A DNA stretch of 64,000 bases, taken from assembly GCA_016716265.1 (NCBI GenBank), contig JADJWQ010000006.1, positions 3,561,501 to 3,625,500 on the forward strand, in the 5' to 3' direction. Under the pieces are notes generated by a model that was not told the origin of the DNA, did not search any database, and was given only the letters and a program-made list of their open reading frames with translations. The position numbers were made by a program, and so were the translations under genes. The DNA comes from Planctomycetota bacterium (GTDB taxonomy: Bacteria; Planctomycetota; UBA1135; UBA2386). Positions 1-9,547 of this stretch are shown here, piece by piece. Each line of letters begins with the position of its first letter. Positions within the stretch are counted from its first letter, which is position 1.

Positions 1-727
1 AGACCTGCAGCCGGCGCAATGCCGCACAGCGCTGCTCCCAATGGAGGTCACCGGCGGGGCCCTCTGGCGACCGTGCGGCGAGGACCTGCGACAGGCGCTC
101 GCGCAGCGCTTCCTTCCGCTCCGGGAACGGGGCGAGGTCGTCGAGGCGCGCCAGCTCGCCGTGGTCCCACACCTGCTTCGACAGCGTCCGCCGCCCCTGC
201 ACGATCTTCAGCGAGCCGTGCAGCGCGCCGTCCGCGTACGCGCCGCTCCGCGTGGTGGCGCCGTCCTCGGAGACCTCTTCGAAACGACCGTCCCGCGCGC
301 CGGCCCGCCAATTGGTGAGCTCGCGGCGCTCCCCGTTCGGCCAGAACGTCTCGCGGCGACCGTCGAGCTGACCGTCCCGCCACGTCTCGAACAGCTCGCG
401 CACACCGTCGGCCGCGAACCGCTGCAGCGTGCCGTGCAGCTCGCCACGGCGGTAATGCGCGAACACGCGCCGCACGCCGCCGGGATCGAGCTCCTCGTAG
501 TCACCGTCGAGCCGGTCGTCGACGTAGCTGGCGCGGACCGCCGGGTCGCCGTCGGCGTGGAAGCGCTCGTAGCCGCCCTGCTTGCGCCCCTCGGCATCGA
601 CGCCGTAGCGCTCCCGGAGGCCGCCGTCCGGGTAGGTCGTCTCGACCGGCTCGATCTGCGCGACCGCACCCGCCCCCGGCGCGACGACGGCGAGCAGCAG
701 GATCGCACAGCAAGTCGAGCGGTGCAC
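1..727 (-). CDS. MORN/YwqK-like repeat protein, secreted (3' end off the window)
   Basis: The reading frame starts at a GTG three bases after the stop of the upstream M16 gene and runs off the left edge, leaving about 242 residues. The N-terminus is a signal peptide (hydrophobic core AILLLAVVAPGAGAVA). It is followed by about six imperfect 22-24-residue repeats of the form Y.DG.L.G....F...G, as in MORN or YwqK-type antitoxin-like repeats (for example FWPNGERRE and YADGALHGSL). Such repeats usually form extended beta structures and have no known enzymatic role. It is the last visible gene of the manA-rluB-M16 operon. Function unknown; the repeat family is fairly clear, the partner is not. Confidence 0.7.
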   Translation of the reverse strand, partial: MHRSTCCAILLLAVVAPGAGAVAQIEPVETTYPDGGLRERYGVDAEGRKQGGYERFHADGDPAVRASYVDDRLDGDYEELDPGGVRRVFAHYRRGELHGTLQRFAADGVRELFETWRDGQLDGRRETFWPNGERRELTNWRAGARDGRFEEVSEDGATTRSGAYADGALHGSLKIVQGRRTLSKQVWDHGELARLDDLAPFPERKEALRERLSQVLAARSPEGPAGDLHWEQRCAALRRLQV

Positions 728-730
728 GGC

Positions 731-1990
731 TCACCCCGCGCCCGCGCTGACGACGACCATCTGCTCCGGTGCGAGGTGCGCCTCGGCCACGCGCCGCACG
801 TCGTCGCGCGTGACCGCGCGCACGAGATCCGGGTAGCACTCCAGGTAGTCGAGACCGAGCCCGAACCGCGCGACGTGGATCGCGTAGTTGACGAGGCTGG
901 CATTGCGCTCGAGACCGAGCACGTAGCTGCCGGTCAGGTAGTCGTGCACGTCGCGCAGCTCGGCCTCGGTCGGCGGCTCGGCGCGCAGCCGCCGCATCTC
1001 GGCGACGAAACCCTCGATCGCGGCGGCGCGGTGCTCCTTGGACGTGCCGATGTAGGCGGTGAAGGTCCCGGGCTCGAGTCCCGCGCTCGACGTGATCGAC
1101 GCGTAGACCGTGTAGCACAGGCCCAGCTCGTCGCGCAGCCGGCGCGCGATGCGCGACGTGAAGCCCGGCCCGGAGCCGAGCACGTGGTCCATGACGAGCA
1201 ACGGGATGTAGTCCGGGTCGGTGCGGCGGACGCCGACATGGCCGGCGTAGACGTGCACCTGCTCGCGGCGCAACGGCAGGTGCACGTCGCGCGGAGCATC
1301 GAGGTGAGCGGGCGGCGGGACCTCGCGCCGTGCAGGTGGCTCGCCGCGCAGCGAGCGGAACGCGCGGGTCGCGAGCTCGAGACCGTCGTCGACGGGGAGC
1401 GGCCCGGCGACCGCGAGCACGCCCTCGCGCGGTGCGAACAGCCGTTGGTGGAAGCGCTTCAGGTCCTGTGGTCGGTACGCGAGGATCTGCTCCGCGGTCG
1501 CGTACGACGGTCGCGCGTAGGGGTGACGCCCGTACACCTCGCGGTGGAATCGGCGTCGCGCCAGCGCGCGCGGGTCGGCGTCGTCGTCCTCGATCTCCGC
1601 GACGATCTCCTGCTGCACACGGCGCACCTCGCGCAGGACGAACGCGGGCTCGAACACCGCCTCGCGCAACAGGCGCAAGGAGCGCGACGCCTCCTCGGCC
1701 GGGCATTGCACGGTGCCGCCGCTCGAATGCGTGTCGAGCGACGCGCCGAGCCCCTCGACGGCCTCGGCCAGCTCGACCGAGGTCCGATGCCGCGTGCTCT
1801 CCTCCAGACATGCGCCGACCAGGTAGGCGAGCCCGTGCTCGCCCGCGCCTTCGTCGAGCCGGTTGGCGCGCAGCGACAGCGTGGCCGCGAACGTCGGCAC
1901 ACCCGGATTGCAGATCGCGATGATGCGCAGACCGTTGCGCAGCTCGCGCTCGGCGATGTCGAGCCGGATCGACGTGCCGGCCGGGGTCAC
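731..1990 (-). CDS. M16 family peptidase-like protein lacking the zinc site
   Basis: This 419-residue protein has the M16 (pitrilysin/processing-peptidase) fold in two halves, with a good C-terminal M16 domain (LGSGPGFTSRIARRLRDELG). Where catalytic members have HxxEH, it reads GLAYLVGACLEEST, so the zinc ligands are absent. M16 enzymes often work as an active/inactive pair, and the gene directly upstream is an active member. It starts at a GTG overlapping that gene's stop (GTGA). I infer it is the non-catalytic partner of a heterodimeric periplasmic peptidase. No clear signal peptide is visible. Confidence 0.88.
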   Translation of the reverse strand: MTPAGTSIRLDIAERELRNGLRIIAICNPGVPTFAATLSLRANRLDEGAGEHGLAYLVGACLEESTRHRTSVELAEAVEGLGASLDTHSSGGTVQCPAEEASRSLRLLREAVFEPAFVLREVRRVQQEIVAEIEDDDADPRALARRRFHREVYGRHPYARPSYATAEQILAYRPQDLKRFHQRLFAPREGVLAVAGPLPVDDGLELATRAFRSLRGEPPARREVPPPAHLDAPRDVHLPLRREQVHVYAGHVGVRRTDPDYIPLLVMDHVLGSGPGFTSRIARRLRDELGLCYTVYASITSSAGLEPGTFTAYIGTSKEHRAAAIEGFVAEMRRLRAEPPTEAELRDVHDYLTGSYVLGLERNASLVNYAIHVARFGLGLDYLECYPDLVRAVTRDDVRRVAEAHLAPEQMVVVSAGAG

Positions 1991-3342
1991 CGCGACACCC
2001 CCCGTCGCCCGGCGACGCGCACGGTGCCGTGGCCGCGACCGGCCTTCGCGCGGGCGGGGCGCGGCTTCGGCAGCGGGCGTGGGCGCAGCGCGCGCTGCCC
2101 TTCGGGCAGCGACCAGACGACCGTCCAGCTGTCCGGTGCGAGCCAGCGCTCGATCGCGCCGCGCAGCTCCCGTCGACCGATCTCGTCGTAGAGCCGGAGC
2201 ACGTCGTCGAGTCGGCGGCGACCGCCGACCGCACCGGTCTCGAACTGACCGATCCGCATCGCCTCGCCGAGCGCCGTCTCGCCCTCGAACAGGAAGCCCG
2301 AGCGCAGCTGCATGATCGCGCGCTTGCGCTCCTCGGCGGTGACCCCGTCCTCGCGGAGCTTGTCGAGCTCCTCGCGCAGGATCAGCTCGGCGCGCTCGGG
2401 GTCGGCGCCGGGCCGCAGCTCGGCCATGATCCAGAACAACCCGGGATCGAGGCGTGGCTCGTTGGAGGTCGAGATGCTCGTCGCGAGCTCCTCGTCGAGC
2501 ACCAGCCGGCGATGCAGCCGTGAGCTGCGACCGCTGCCGAGCACGACCGAGACGATGTCGAGCACGAAGTCGTCGCGCTCGCCCATCCGACCGACCGGCG
2601 CCGCCATCGCGATCCGCGCGATCGAGCCCGGCGCCCGGATCGCGCCGCGGAGCTCACCGGCACGCGCGGGCTCCGGTAGCGGCGCGTCGCGCTCGGGCAC
2701 CGGCGTGAACTCCGCGAAGGTCGACGCGATGCGCCGTTCGGTGTCGGCGATGTCGACGTCGCCGACCACGACCAGGTACGCACGGTTGGGCCCGTAATGG
2801 CGCCGGTAGTAGGCGCGCATGTCGTCGGGCGTCAGCCGCTCGAGATCGCCGCGGTAGCCGATGATCGGACGATGGTAGGGGTGGACCCGGAAGGCGAGCG
2901 CCTCGGTCGTCTCCCACAGGCACCGCCACGGGTCGTCCTGCCCCATCGCGAGCTCCTCGAGCACGACGCTCTTCTCCGCGGCGAACTCGGCGTCGTCGAA
3001 CAGGCAATCGCGCATGCGACTCGCCTCGATGTCGAGCGCGACCTGCCAACGGTCGGACGCCAACGAGAAGTGATAGGCGGTCGTGTCGTGATCGGTGTAG
3101 GCGTTGTTGCTGCCGCCGAGCCGGGTCGTGATGAGGTCGATCTCGCCCTTCGCATAGCGGGTCGTCCCCTTGAACATCATGTGCTCGAGGAAGTGGCTGA
3201 CCCCGGACTCCCCGGTGCGCTCGTCGCGCGAGCCGACGGTGTAGAACAGCGCCGCGGCGACGATCGGCAGACCCTCGCGACGCACGAGCAGCGAGCGGAA
3301 GCCGTTGTCGAGGGCGAACTCGTGCACGGCGGACGGGGTCAC
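1987..3342 (-). CDS. M16 family zinc peptidase, catalytic
   Basis: This is a 451-residue M16 metallopeptidase. The inverted zinc motif HFLEH lies at residues 50-54 within GVSHFLEHMMFKGT, and the downstream glutamate stretch EKSVVLEELAMGQDDP supplies the third ligand. The C-terminal half carries the second M16 domain (VVLGSGRSSRLHRRLVLDEE). It degrades peptides, or processes proteins, by family knowledge; the substrate is unknown. It starts at a GTG overlapping the stop of the pseudouridine synthase gene and overlaps the next, zinc-less M16 gene by four bases, so the two are translationally coupled. The C-terminal tail is rich in Arg, Pro and Lys. Confidence 0.93.
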   Translation of the reverse strand: MTPSAVHEFALDNGFRSLLVRREGLPIVAAALFYTVGSRDERTGESGVSHFLEHMMFKGTTRYAKGEIDLITTRLGGSNNAYTDHDTTAYHFSLASDRWQVALDIEASRMRDCLFDDAEFAAEKSVVLEELAMGQDDPWRCLWETTEALAFRVHPYHRPIIGYRGDLERLTPDDMRAYYRRHYGPNRAYLVVVGDVDIADTERRIASTFAEFTPVPERDAPLPEPARAGELRGAIRAPGSIARIAMAAPVGRMGERDDFVLDIVSVVLGSGRSSRLHRRLVLDEELATSISTSNEPRLDPGLFWIMAELRPGADPERAELILREELDKLREDGVTAEERKRAIMQLRSGFLFEGETALGEAMRIGQFETGAVGGRRRLDDVLRLYDEIGRRELRGAIERWLAPDSWTVVWSLPEGQRALRPRPLPKPRPARAKAGRGHGTVRVAGRRGVSR

Positions 3343-4289
3343 GCGTCCCCCTCCGCGGCGTCGCGCAGGATCGCGTCGACCTCGTCGCGCGACAAGAACC
3401 GCCAGCGCCCGGCGCCGAGTCCGCGGACGTTCAGCGGACCGATGCGCACGCGGCGCAGCGAGATGACTCCGTAGCCGAGCTTGGCGAACACGCGGCGGAT
3501 CTCACGATTGCGGCCTTCGCGCAGCGTGACGCGCAGGTGCGTGCGGTCGCGGCCACGTCGCTCGACCTGCACCTTCGCCCCGGACGTGCGGCCGTCGGAC
3601 AGCCACACACCTGACTGCGCCTTCTCGATCGCGGCAGGATCGACCTCGCCGGTCACGACGACCGCGTAGGTCTTCGACACTCCGTAGCGCGGATGCGACA
3701 CGCGCTGCGCGAAGCGGCCGTCGTTCGTCACCAGGATCAAGCCGGTCGACTCCGCGTCGAGCCGGCCGACGGTGAACAGTCGTCCCCGGACCGCGGTCAG
3801 GTAGTCGATCACACGCTCGCGCTGTTCGTTGGGGGCATTGGTGCAGACCACGCCCTTCGGCTTGTGGAACAGCACGTAGACCGGCTTCTCCGGCCGGACG
3901 CGCTCGCCGTCGAAGCGCACGTCGTCGTTGACCGGATCGATCCGTGTGCCGAGCTCGCGCTCGACCTCGCCATTGACGGTCACCCGCCCCCCGGCGATCA
4001 GCTCGTCGCCACCGCGACGGCTGCTGACGCCGGCCGCCGCGAGGAAGCGGTTGAGACGGACCAGGCCGTCGTCGGCGACGTCGGTCTCGCGCAGCGGCGT
4101 CACCTTCACCGCGCGCTTCGGCTTCGGTGTCCGGGCCGGCCCGGGCGGACGGCGCGCGGGCCCGGTAGCCCGCGGCTTCCCGGGCCGGCCACCGCGGGTC
4201 GGGCCACCGCGAGAGGGGTCACCGCGGGAGGGGCGGCCGGAGCCCTTCTGCCCACCCCCACCCGGCTTGCTCGAGCGGCGCGCGGCCAT
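3339..4289 (-). CDS. rluB: RsuA/RluB-family rRNA pseudouridine synthase
   Basis: The protein has 316 residues. Residues 1-65 are a basic Gly/Arg/Pro/Lys-rich extension, common in RluB-like enzymes and probably RNA-binding. Residues 76-125 form an S4 RNA-binding domain (RLNRFLAAAGVSSRRGGDEL), followed by the pseudouridine synthase domain with the catalytic aspartate at D178 in VGRLDAESTGL. It isomerises a specific uridine in rRNA, most likely 23S. Whether it is RluB, RluE/F or RsuA by function cannot be settled from sequence alone. The ATG overlaps the stop of manA (TGATG), and the stop overlaps the M16 gene. An in-frame upstream extension exists but runs through manA and is not coding. Confidence 0.9.
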   Translation of the reverse strand: MAARRSSKPGGGGQKGSGRPSRGDPSRGGPTRGGRPGKPRATGPARRPPGPARTPKPKRAVKVTPLRETDVADDGLVRLNRFLAAAGVSSRRGGDELIAGGRVTVNGEVERELGTRIDPVNDDVRFDGERVRPEKPVYVLFHKPKGVVCTNAPNEQRERVIDYLTAVRGRLFTVGRLDAESTGLILVTNDGRFAQRVSHPRYGVSKTYAVVVTGEVDPAAIEKAQSGVWLSDGRTSGAKVQVERRGRDRTHLRVTLREGRNREIRRVFAKLGYGVISLRRVRIGPLNVRGLGAGRWRFLSRDEVDAILRDAAEGDA

Positions 4290-5257
4290 CAGCTCCGCAC
4301 CCCCGGCGCGGTCCACAGCATCTCGAAGCTGCCGATCGGCGACAGGAACACCGAGCCGACGCAGGCCGGCACGAGGAAGGTGTCGCCGGTCCGCAGCGCG
4401 AGCGGGGGGTGCTGCCCACCGCTGCGCCAGCCGAGCGCCGCGGCACCGGACAGCACGGTGCCGAGCTTGAACGAGCCCTCGGTGCCGAGGGTCGACGGCC
4501 CGTCGCAGCGCAGCCGCCGGACCGAGAAGTCCGGCGTGCGGATCAGCCACCACGAGCCGCCGTCGATCGGCTCGGGGACGACGATCGCGTCGCTGGCGCC
4601 CCCGACGCGCATCGCGCGGCGGGCGGCGTCGAGGTGCAATTCGCGACCGCGGCCCCAATCGTAGATGCGGAAGGTCAGGTCGGAGTTCTGCTGGACCTCG
4701 TAGACGACGACGCCGGGCCCGATCGAGTGCACGACGCCCGCGTCGATCCGGAACACGTCCCACGGCACCGGTCGGAACGAATCGAGCAGCGGCTCGAGCG
4801 CCGGCGAGTCGAACGCCGCCTCGACCTGCACGCGGGTGACGCCCTCCTTGAACCCGCAGACGATCCGTGCGTCCTCGCGCGCCTCGAGCACGATCCAGGC
4901 CTCGTTCTTGGGCCCGTCGCCATGCTCGCGCGCCTGCTCGGCACCGGGGTGGACCTGCACGGACAGCCGCTCGTTCGCGTCGATCCGCTTGACGAGCAGC
5001 GGGAACAGGCCGCCCGCAGCCGGACGCACGCCGCGGCCGAGCAGCGCGTCGGGATCCTCGCGCATCAGGTCGCGCAGCGTCCGGCCACCGCCGCCGCGGA
5101 GCGCGCTGGCGCCGTCCGGGCGGTCGAACGCCTCCCAGACCTCGCCGATCGGCTGGCCGTCGGCGCGCTGCAGGCCGAGCGCGTCGAGCAGGGCACGTCC
5201 ACCCCAAGGCTTGGGCAGGACGCGGCTTTCCAGGACGGCGGGGATCGGCTCGGGCAT
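4289..5257 (-). CDS. manA: Class I mannose-6-phosphate isomerase
   Basis: This 322-residue cupin-type phosphomannose isomerase interconverts mannose-6-phosphate and fructose-6-phosphate. The metal ligands are visible as Q101 and H103 in LSVQVHPG, E119 in PKNEAWIVLEA and H177 in AGVVHSIGPG. The family segment VYEVQQNSDLTFRIYDWGR follows. I chose the ATG at 5257; an in-frame ATG at 5298 would add 14 residues and cannot be excluded, because neither has a strong Shine-Dalgarno. It is the first gene of the minus-strand operon, so the promoter should lie in 5258-5417, the region shared with the divergent secreted-protein gene. Confidence 0.93.
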   Translation of the reverse strand: MPEPIPAVLESRVLPKPWGGRALLDALGLQRADGQPIGEVWEAFDRPDGASALRGGGGRTLRDLMREDPDALLGRGVRPAAGGLFPLLVKRIDANERLSVQVHPGAEQAREHGDGPKNEAWIVLEAREDARIVCGFKEGVTRVQVEAAFDSPALEPLLDSFRPVPWDVFRIDAGVVHSIGPGVVVYEVQQNSDLTFRIYDWGRGRELHLDAARRAMRVGGASDAIVVPEPIDGGSWWLIRTPDFSVRRLRCDGPSTLGTEGSFKLGTVLSGAAALGWRSGGQHPPLALRTGDTFLVPACVGSVFLSPIGSFEMLWTAPGVRS

Positions 5258-5417
5258 CGGGGCAGCGACGTGACTTGCGACCGCTCTGGGACACTCCATA
5301 GCGCACCGCCGCGAGGCTGTGGAGTAACTTCGTCCCGTTCCGCGAGGCCGTCGTCCGCGCTGCGCGGGACCCGCGTTCTTCTCGCCTGCTCGTCCCCCCC
5401 TGCATACGGAGCGCCCG

Positions 5418-6437
5418 ATGCGCAGTCTCTCTCTGACCCTCCTGGCCGCCGGCCTCGCCGTGGCCCAACCCGCCGCCCAGGGCAGCGCTTTCCCGGTCCC
5501 GGACAACCTGCCCGGCGTCGGCATCTGCAACGCCATCCCGTTCGGCAGCACGAACGGCAGCTCCAGCTGGCTCAACCAGCGGCACCAGTGGGTCGTCACG
5601 GTCGCCGACATGAACGCCCAGCCGTGCCTGATCACGGGCCTGTCGTTCGCGCCGTGCTCCACCGGCATCCACATGTCGACGTCGATCCGCCTGACGCTGG
5701 CCCTCGTCCAGCCCGGCTTCGACCTGCTGACCAACACCAACTTCGACGCCAACCTCCAAGGCGCCACCTTCTCCCAGGTCGTGCTCGACCGCCAGGACTA
5801 CCGCTGGCGGAAGACCGCCAACACCTGGTCGCCGATCGGCATCGACTCGTCGTTCGTCTACGACGGCGTCAGCGACCTGCTCGTCGACGTCATCGTCGAG
5901 GGCAACTCGTCGAGCGACGGCAACAACGCGATGCACCGCGACGTCCGGCCGCGGCTCTACGCCACCGGGTGGACCGGCTCGCCGCCGGCGACCGGCAGCG
6001 CGAGCAGTGCTGCGATCAAGATCCGCATCGAGTCCGGCTGTGCCGAGCTCAGCGGCTTCGGCACCGGCTGTGCCGGCCTCGTCCACTCGCTGTCGGGCAG
6101 CTCCGCGCTCGGCGCCACCGTGTCGTTCGACGTGAGCGGCGGCGCGCCGTTCATGCCCGCGGCGCTCAATCTCGGCTCGCTCAATACGACGCCGTTCCCG
6201 ATCGACCTCACCGCGCTCGGCTTCACCGGCTGCGAGATCTCCTGCTCGGCCGACCTCGGCTCGCTCGGCGGCGTCACCGATCCCAACGGGACCCGCTCGC
6301 TCGCATTGCCGATCCCGAACGTCGCCACGCTGGTCGGCATCCGCCTGTTCTCGCAGTATCTGCACCTCAATGCGTCGGCGCCGGGCGGCGCCGCGACCTC
6401 CAACGGCGGCCGCGTCGTCCTCGGCGGCGGCTGCTGA
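5418..6437 (+). CDS. Secreted protein with Gly-Cys C-terminal domain
   Basis: The protein has 339 residues and a clear signal peptide (MRSLSLTLLAAGLAVAQPAAQG). Residues about 25-200 form a beta-rich domain I do not recognise. The last ~120 residues begin at GFGTGCAGL and contain LTALGFTGC and a terminal GGGC. C-terminal domains of this shape recur in secreted proteins of some Planctomycetota, and a related one ends the protein at 16293-17300. The gene stands alone, divergent from manA and convergent with recN. Function unknown; surface display or sorting through the C-terminal domain is speculation. Confidence 0.75.
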   Translation: MRSLSLTLLAAGLAVAQPAAQGSAFPVPDNLPGVGICNAIPFGSTNGSSSWLNQRHQWVVTVADMNAQPCLITGLSFAPCSTGIHMSTSIRLTLALVQPGFDLLTNTNFDANLQGATFSQVVLDRQDYRWRKTANTWSPIGIDSSFVYDGVSDLLVDVIVEGNSSSDGNNAMHRDVRPRLYATGWTGSPPATGSASSAAIKIRIESGCAELSGFGTGCAGLVHSLSGSSALGATVSFDVSGGAPFMPAALNLGSLNTTPFPIDLTALGFTGCEISCSADLGSLGGVTDPNGTRSLALPIPNVATLVGIRLFSQYLHLNASAPGGAATSNGGRVVLGGGC

Positions 6438-6459
6438 TCGACGGACGGAATCCCGTCGA
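6438..6459. terminator. Possible bidirectional terminator hairpin
   Basis: The 34-base gap between two converging genes holds a perfect 7-bp stem (TCGACGG / CCGTCGA) with an 8-base loop. No T-run follows on either side, so intrinsic termination would be weak. The assignment rests on position more than sequence. Confidence 0.35.
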
Positions 6460-6471
6460 GCGGCGGTCGGA

Positions 6472-8181
6472 TCACCGCGCTTCGCGGGCGCGCACGCGCA
6501 GCCGCCGCGCTTCCTCCAGAGCTTCGCGGTCGGCAGACTCGCCCGCGGCCATCGCGGCCAGCTCGCGCTCGGCGGCCTCGTCGTCGAGGCGCTCGACGCT
6601 GGCCCAGGTGCGCTCGCCGCGCACCGACTTCGCGACCTTCAGGTGCACGTCGGCGAAGGCGGCGACCTGCGGTAGATGCGTGACGATCAGCACCTGATGG
6701 TGCGCGGCGACATCCTTCAGCTTGCGGCCGACCTGCAGGCCGAGGCGTCCGCCGATCTCGGCGTCGATCTCGTCGAAGACGACGAACGGCACGCGGTCGC
6801 GGTCGGCGAGACACTTCTTGACGGCCAGCACGATGCGCGCCATCTCGCCACCCGACGCCGTCTCGCGCATGGAGCGGAACGGCTCCCCGGGGTTGATCCG
6901 CACCTCGAAGTCGAGCGGCCCCGGGCCGTGCGCGGTCGCGGCGTCGAGCAGCGCGCGGCCGGCGGGCACATCGTCGTCCATCGCGATACGGAAGCGGGTG
7001 TGCGGCATGCCCAGGTCGGTCAATTCGGCCTCGATCGCGGCGACCAGCCCCCCGGCACCCTTGCGGCGGGCACGCACGAGCTTGCGTGCGGCGGCCTCGA
7101 GCTCCGCGAGCCGCTTGTCGACCGCCTCCTGCAATGCGGCGGGCTCGCTGGCCTCGTCCTCGAGCTCGGCAAGCTCGGCGGCATTGCGCTGCAGGGTCGC
7201 GAGGAAGTCGCGCTCGGTCGGGCCGAAGCGAGCGAGCGCCCGCCGCAGCGTCGCGAGCCGCTCCTCGATGTCGCCGAGCCGCGCCGGGTCGAGGTCGAGA
7301 CCCGACAGCCGCGACTGCACGATCCGCGCGGCGTCGGCGACCGCGGCCCGCGCGTCGGCGACCAGCTCGGCCGCCGGCGCCAGCTCGCGGTCGATCTCGG
7401 CGGCCGGATCGAGAGCGCGCGCGGCGCGGCCGAGAGCGTCGAGCGCGGGACCGTCGCCCTCCGACAGCGCATCGAGCGCGTCGGCGAGCCACGCACGCAT
7501 GCGGTCGAGGTTCGCGAGCACCTGGTGCTCGGCCTCGACGTCGGCGAGCTCGCCCTCGGTGAGCCCGACCGCCTGCATCTCGTGGACCTGGTAGCGCAGG
7601 AATGCGATCCGCTCGAGGCGCTCGCGCTCGTGTCCGCCGGCCTCCTCGAGGCGCGCGGCGGCGGCGCGCGCGGCGGCGAGCGCGTCCGCGAAGCGCTGCC
7701 GCAGCTCGGTCGAACCGGCGACCGCGTCGAGCGTCTCGGCCTGGATCTCCGGGCGCATCAGCGCGCGCGTCTCGCCCTGGCCGTGGATCTCGATCAGATG
7801 CCCGCACAGCGCACGCAGATCCTGCAGGGTGGCGGGACGGCCGTCGATGCGCACGCGGCTCCGACCGCTGCGATCGACGCTGCGACTGACGACGACGACG
7901 CCCTCCTCCGGTGGCCGACCGCACACCTCGGTCAACAGCTCCGCGACCGCCGCCGACCGCGCGCCCTCGCCGAGCAGGAACTCGCCGTCGACGCGCAGCT
8001 CGTCGGCGCCGTGGCGGATCAGGCCGGCGCTCGCCCGCTCGCCGCGCAGCAGCTTCAACGCCGCCACCACCAGCGACTTGCCGCCCCCGGTCTCGCCGGA
8101 CAGGACGTTGAGCCCCGCCTCGAAGCGGAGCTCGGCGGTCGCCAGCAGCGCGAGATCACGAACGTGCAGGGAGGCGAGCAT
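6472..8181 (-). CDS. recN: DNA repair protein RecN
   Basis: RecN is an SMC-like ATPase that acts at DNA double-strand breaks in recombinational repair. At 569 residues it has normal family length. Walker A is GETGGGKS (residues 29-36; the usual form is GETGAGKS). A long alpha-helical coiled-coil middle section covers about 150-360. The ABC signature is ETASGGEMARI, Walker B is FVVFDEIDAEIGG and the H-loop segment is VLIVTHLPQVAAFAD. It starts at an ATG with a short intergenic region upstream shared with a divergent outer-membrane protein gene. It appears to be a single-gene transcript. No LexA box was identified by eye. Confidence 0.96.
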   Translation of the reverse strand: MLASLHVRDLALLATAELRFEAGLNVLSGETGGGKSLVVAALKLLRGERASAGLIRHGADELRVDGEFLLGEGARSAAVAELLTEVCGRPPEEGVVVVSRSVDRSGRSRVRIDGRPATLQDLRALCGHLIEIHGQGETRALMRPEIQAETLDAVAGSTELRQRFADALAAARAAAARLEEAGGHERERLERIAFLRYQVHEMQAVGLTEGELADVEAEHQVLANLDRMRAWLADALDALSEGDGPALDALGRAARALDPAAEIDRELAPAAELVADARAAVADAARIVQSRLSGLDLDPARLGDIEERLATLRRALARFGPTERDFLATLQRNAAELAELEDEASEPAALQEAVDKRLAELEAAARKLVRARRKGAGGLVAAIEAELTDLGMPHTRFRIAMDDDVPAGRALLDAATAHGPGPLDFEVRINPGEPFRSMRETASGGEMARIVLAVKKCLADRDRVPFVVFDEIDAEIGGRLGLQVGRKLKDVAAHHQVLIVTHLPQVAAFADVHLKVAKSVRGERTWASVERLDDEAAERELAAMAAGESADREALEEARRLRVRAREAR

Positions 8182-8406
8182 CGTCAGGTCTGGGCTCGGG
8201 CTCGGGAGCCTACCGCAGCGCCATGGCGATCGTCCCGGTGGATCGCCGTCGGGGCTCGGTTACATTCGCGACGTCCGGAACCGCACGGCGGTCGCGGGTC
8301 CGGTCTGGCCGAAGCGCGTCGCGGGGAACCGTCTCCCCGTGCTCGCTGGTCGCGCCAGGCATGTCGCCAACACGTTAGGGAGGGGCGGGTCGCGCCCCTG
8401 AATCCG

Positions 8407-9513
8407 ATGCGCACACCCCCGCTGCGAGCTCTCGTCGCCAGCACGCTCCTCGTCCTCTGCGCGGCGCCGGCCAGCCGCGTCGAGGCCCAGGCGCCGATCC
8501 CGGCCGCGCCCGAGGCCACGGCTTTCCCCGCGCAGACCACCGTCGACGCCGAGACCGGCGCGCGCACGCTGCTCGGTCCCGCGCCGGTGTCGGACTTCGC
8601 CGGCGCGACGCGCCGGCTGCAGGATCCCGGCGACTACAGCGCGTCGGCCTGGTTCGAGCGCGAGCACGGCTACTTCCTGCAGGAGGCGATCCGATTCCGG
8701 CCGCAGGTGCAGGTCCAGTACGGGCGCATCGCGCGCACCGGCACCGCCGACGAACCCGGCCAGTTCGAGTTCGACGACTTCCGCGCCGAGGCGCTGTTCC
8801 GCCAGCCGGTCGACCCGGACACCTACCTCGTGCTCGGCGGCAACTTCGGCTCGCGGGTCTACGAGTTCACCAACACCGCACAGGTCGGTGACGAGACGCT
8901 CTACGAGGCGTCGCTCGAGCTCGGTGCGGGCTACTTCGTCAAGGAGGACCTGCTCGCCGAGGTGGTGCTCCGGCCGGGTGTCTACTCGAGCTTCGAAGGC
9001 GTGCTGAACAGCGGCGACTGGCAGTTCTTCGGGGACGCGCTGCTGACCTGGCAGGCCCACTCGCGCGAGCAGGGCCACGAGTCGCCGCTCTACCTGAAGT
9101 TCGGCGCGCGCTACGACGAGACGTTCAACAAGGTGACCGTCTACCCGCTGCTCGGCGCCACCTGGCTGATCGACGAGCAATGGCGGCTGGACGTGCTGCT
9201 GCCGATCGAGGCGCGCATCAGCTACCAGCCGTCCGCGTCATGGATCTTCGCGTCCGGCATCGACATCGTCGGCGACCTCTACCAATACAAGGACGGCGCC
9301 GGTCGCCGCCTCGATGCGCGCGTGCAGGAGATGCGCCTGTTCCTCGAGGGGACCTACCGCTTCGACGACGCGCTGTCGGCGTTCGGACGGTTCGGCACGA
9401 CGCTGACCGGCGAATACGACTGGCAGGGCTTCACCGGCAACGTGCGCACCGACTACGACGGCGCGATCGACCCGACGTTCTTCTTCGAGTTCGGCGTCGG
9501 CGTGAGCTTCTGA
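8407..9513 (+). CDS. Predicted outer-membrane beta-barrel protein (DUF6268-like)
   Basis: The protein has 368 residues with a signal peptide (ALVASTLLVLCAAPASRVEAQ). It continues as alternating amphipathic beta strands with many Tyr, Trp and Phe residues (LYLKFGARYDETFNKVTVYP; LFLEGTYRFDDALSAFGRFG) and ends in Phe (GVGVSF), typical of outer-membrane barrels recognised by BamA. The pattern resembles the DUF6268 family, but that match is from memory. The start is the first ATG before the signal peptide; the open frame extends far upstream, antisense to recN, and that part is not coding. Role unknown. Confidence 0.75.
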   Translation: MRTPPLRALVASTLLVLCAAPASRVEAQAPIPAAPEATAFPAQTTVDAETGARTLLGPAPVSDFAGATRRLQDPGDYSASAWFEREHGYFLQEAIRFRPQVQVQYGRIARTGTADEPGQFEFDDFRAEALFRQPVDPDTYLVLGGNFGSRVYEFTNTAQVGDETLYEASLELGAGYFVKEDLLAEVVLRPGVYSSFEGVLNSGDWQFFGDALLTWQAHSREQGHESPLYLKFGARYDETFNKVTVYPLLGATWLIDEQWRLDVLLPIEARISYQPSASWIFASGIDIVGDLYQYKDGAGRRLDARVQEMRLFLEGTYRFDDALSAFGRFGTTLTGEYDWQGFTGNVRTDYDGAIDPTFFFEFGVGVSF

Positions 9514-9547
9514 GCGGTCAGACGTTCGGCGATCTGGTCCCCGGTGA

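Noticed and set aside
41..2191. 716-codon open frame on the plus strand
   Set aside because: Antisense to the M16 and MORN-like genes; no family features and a composition typical of a mirrored high-G+C frame.
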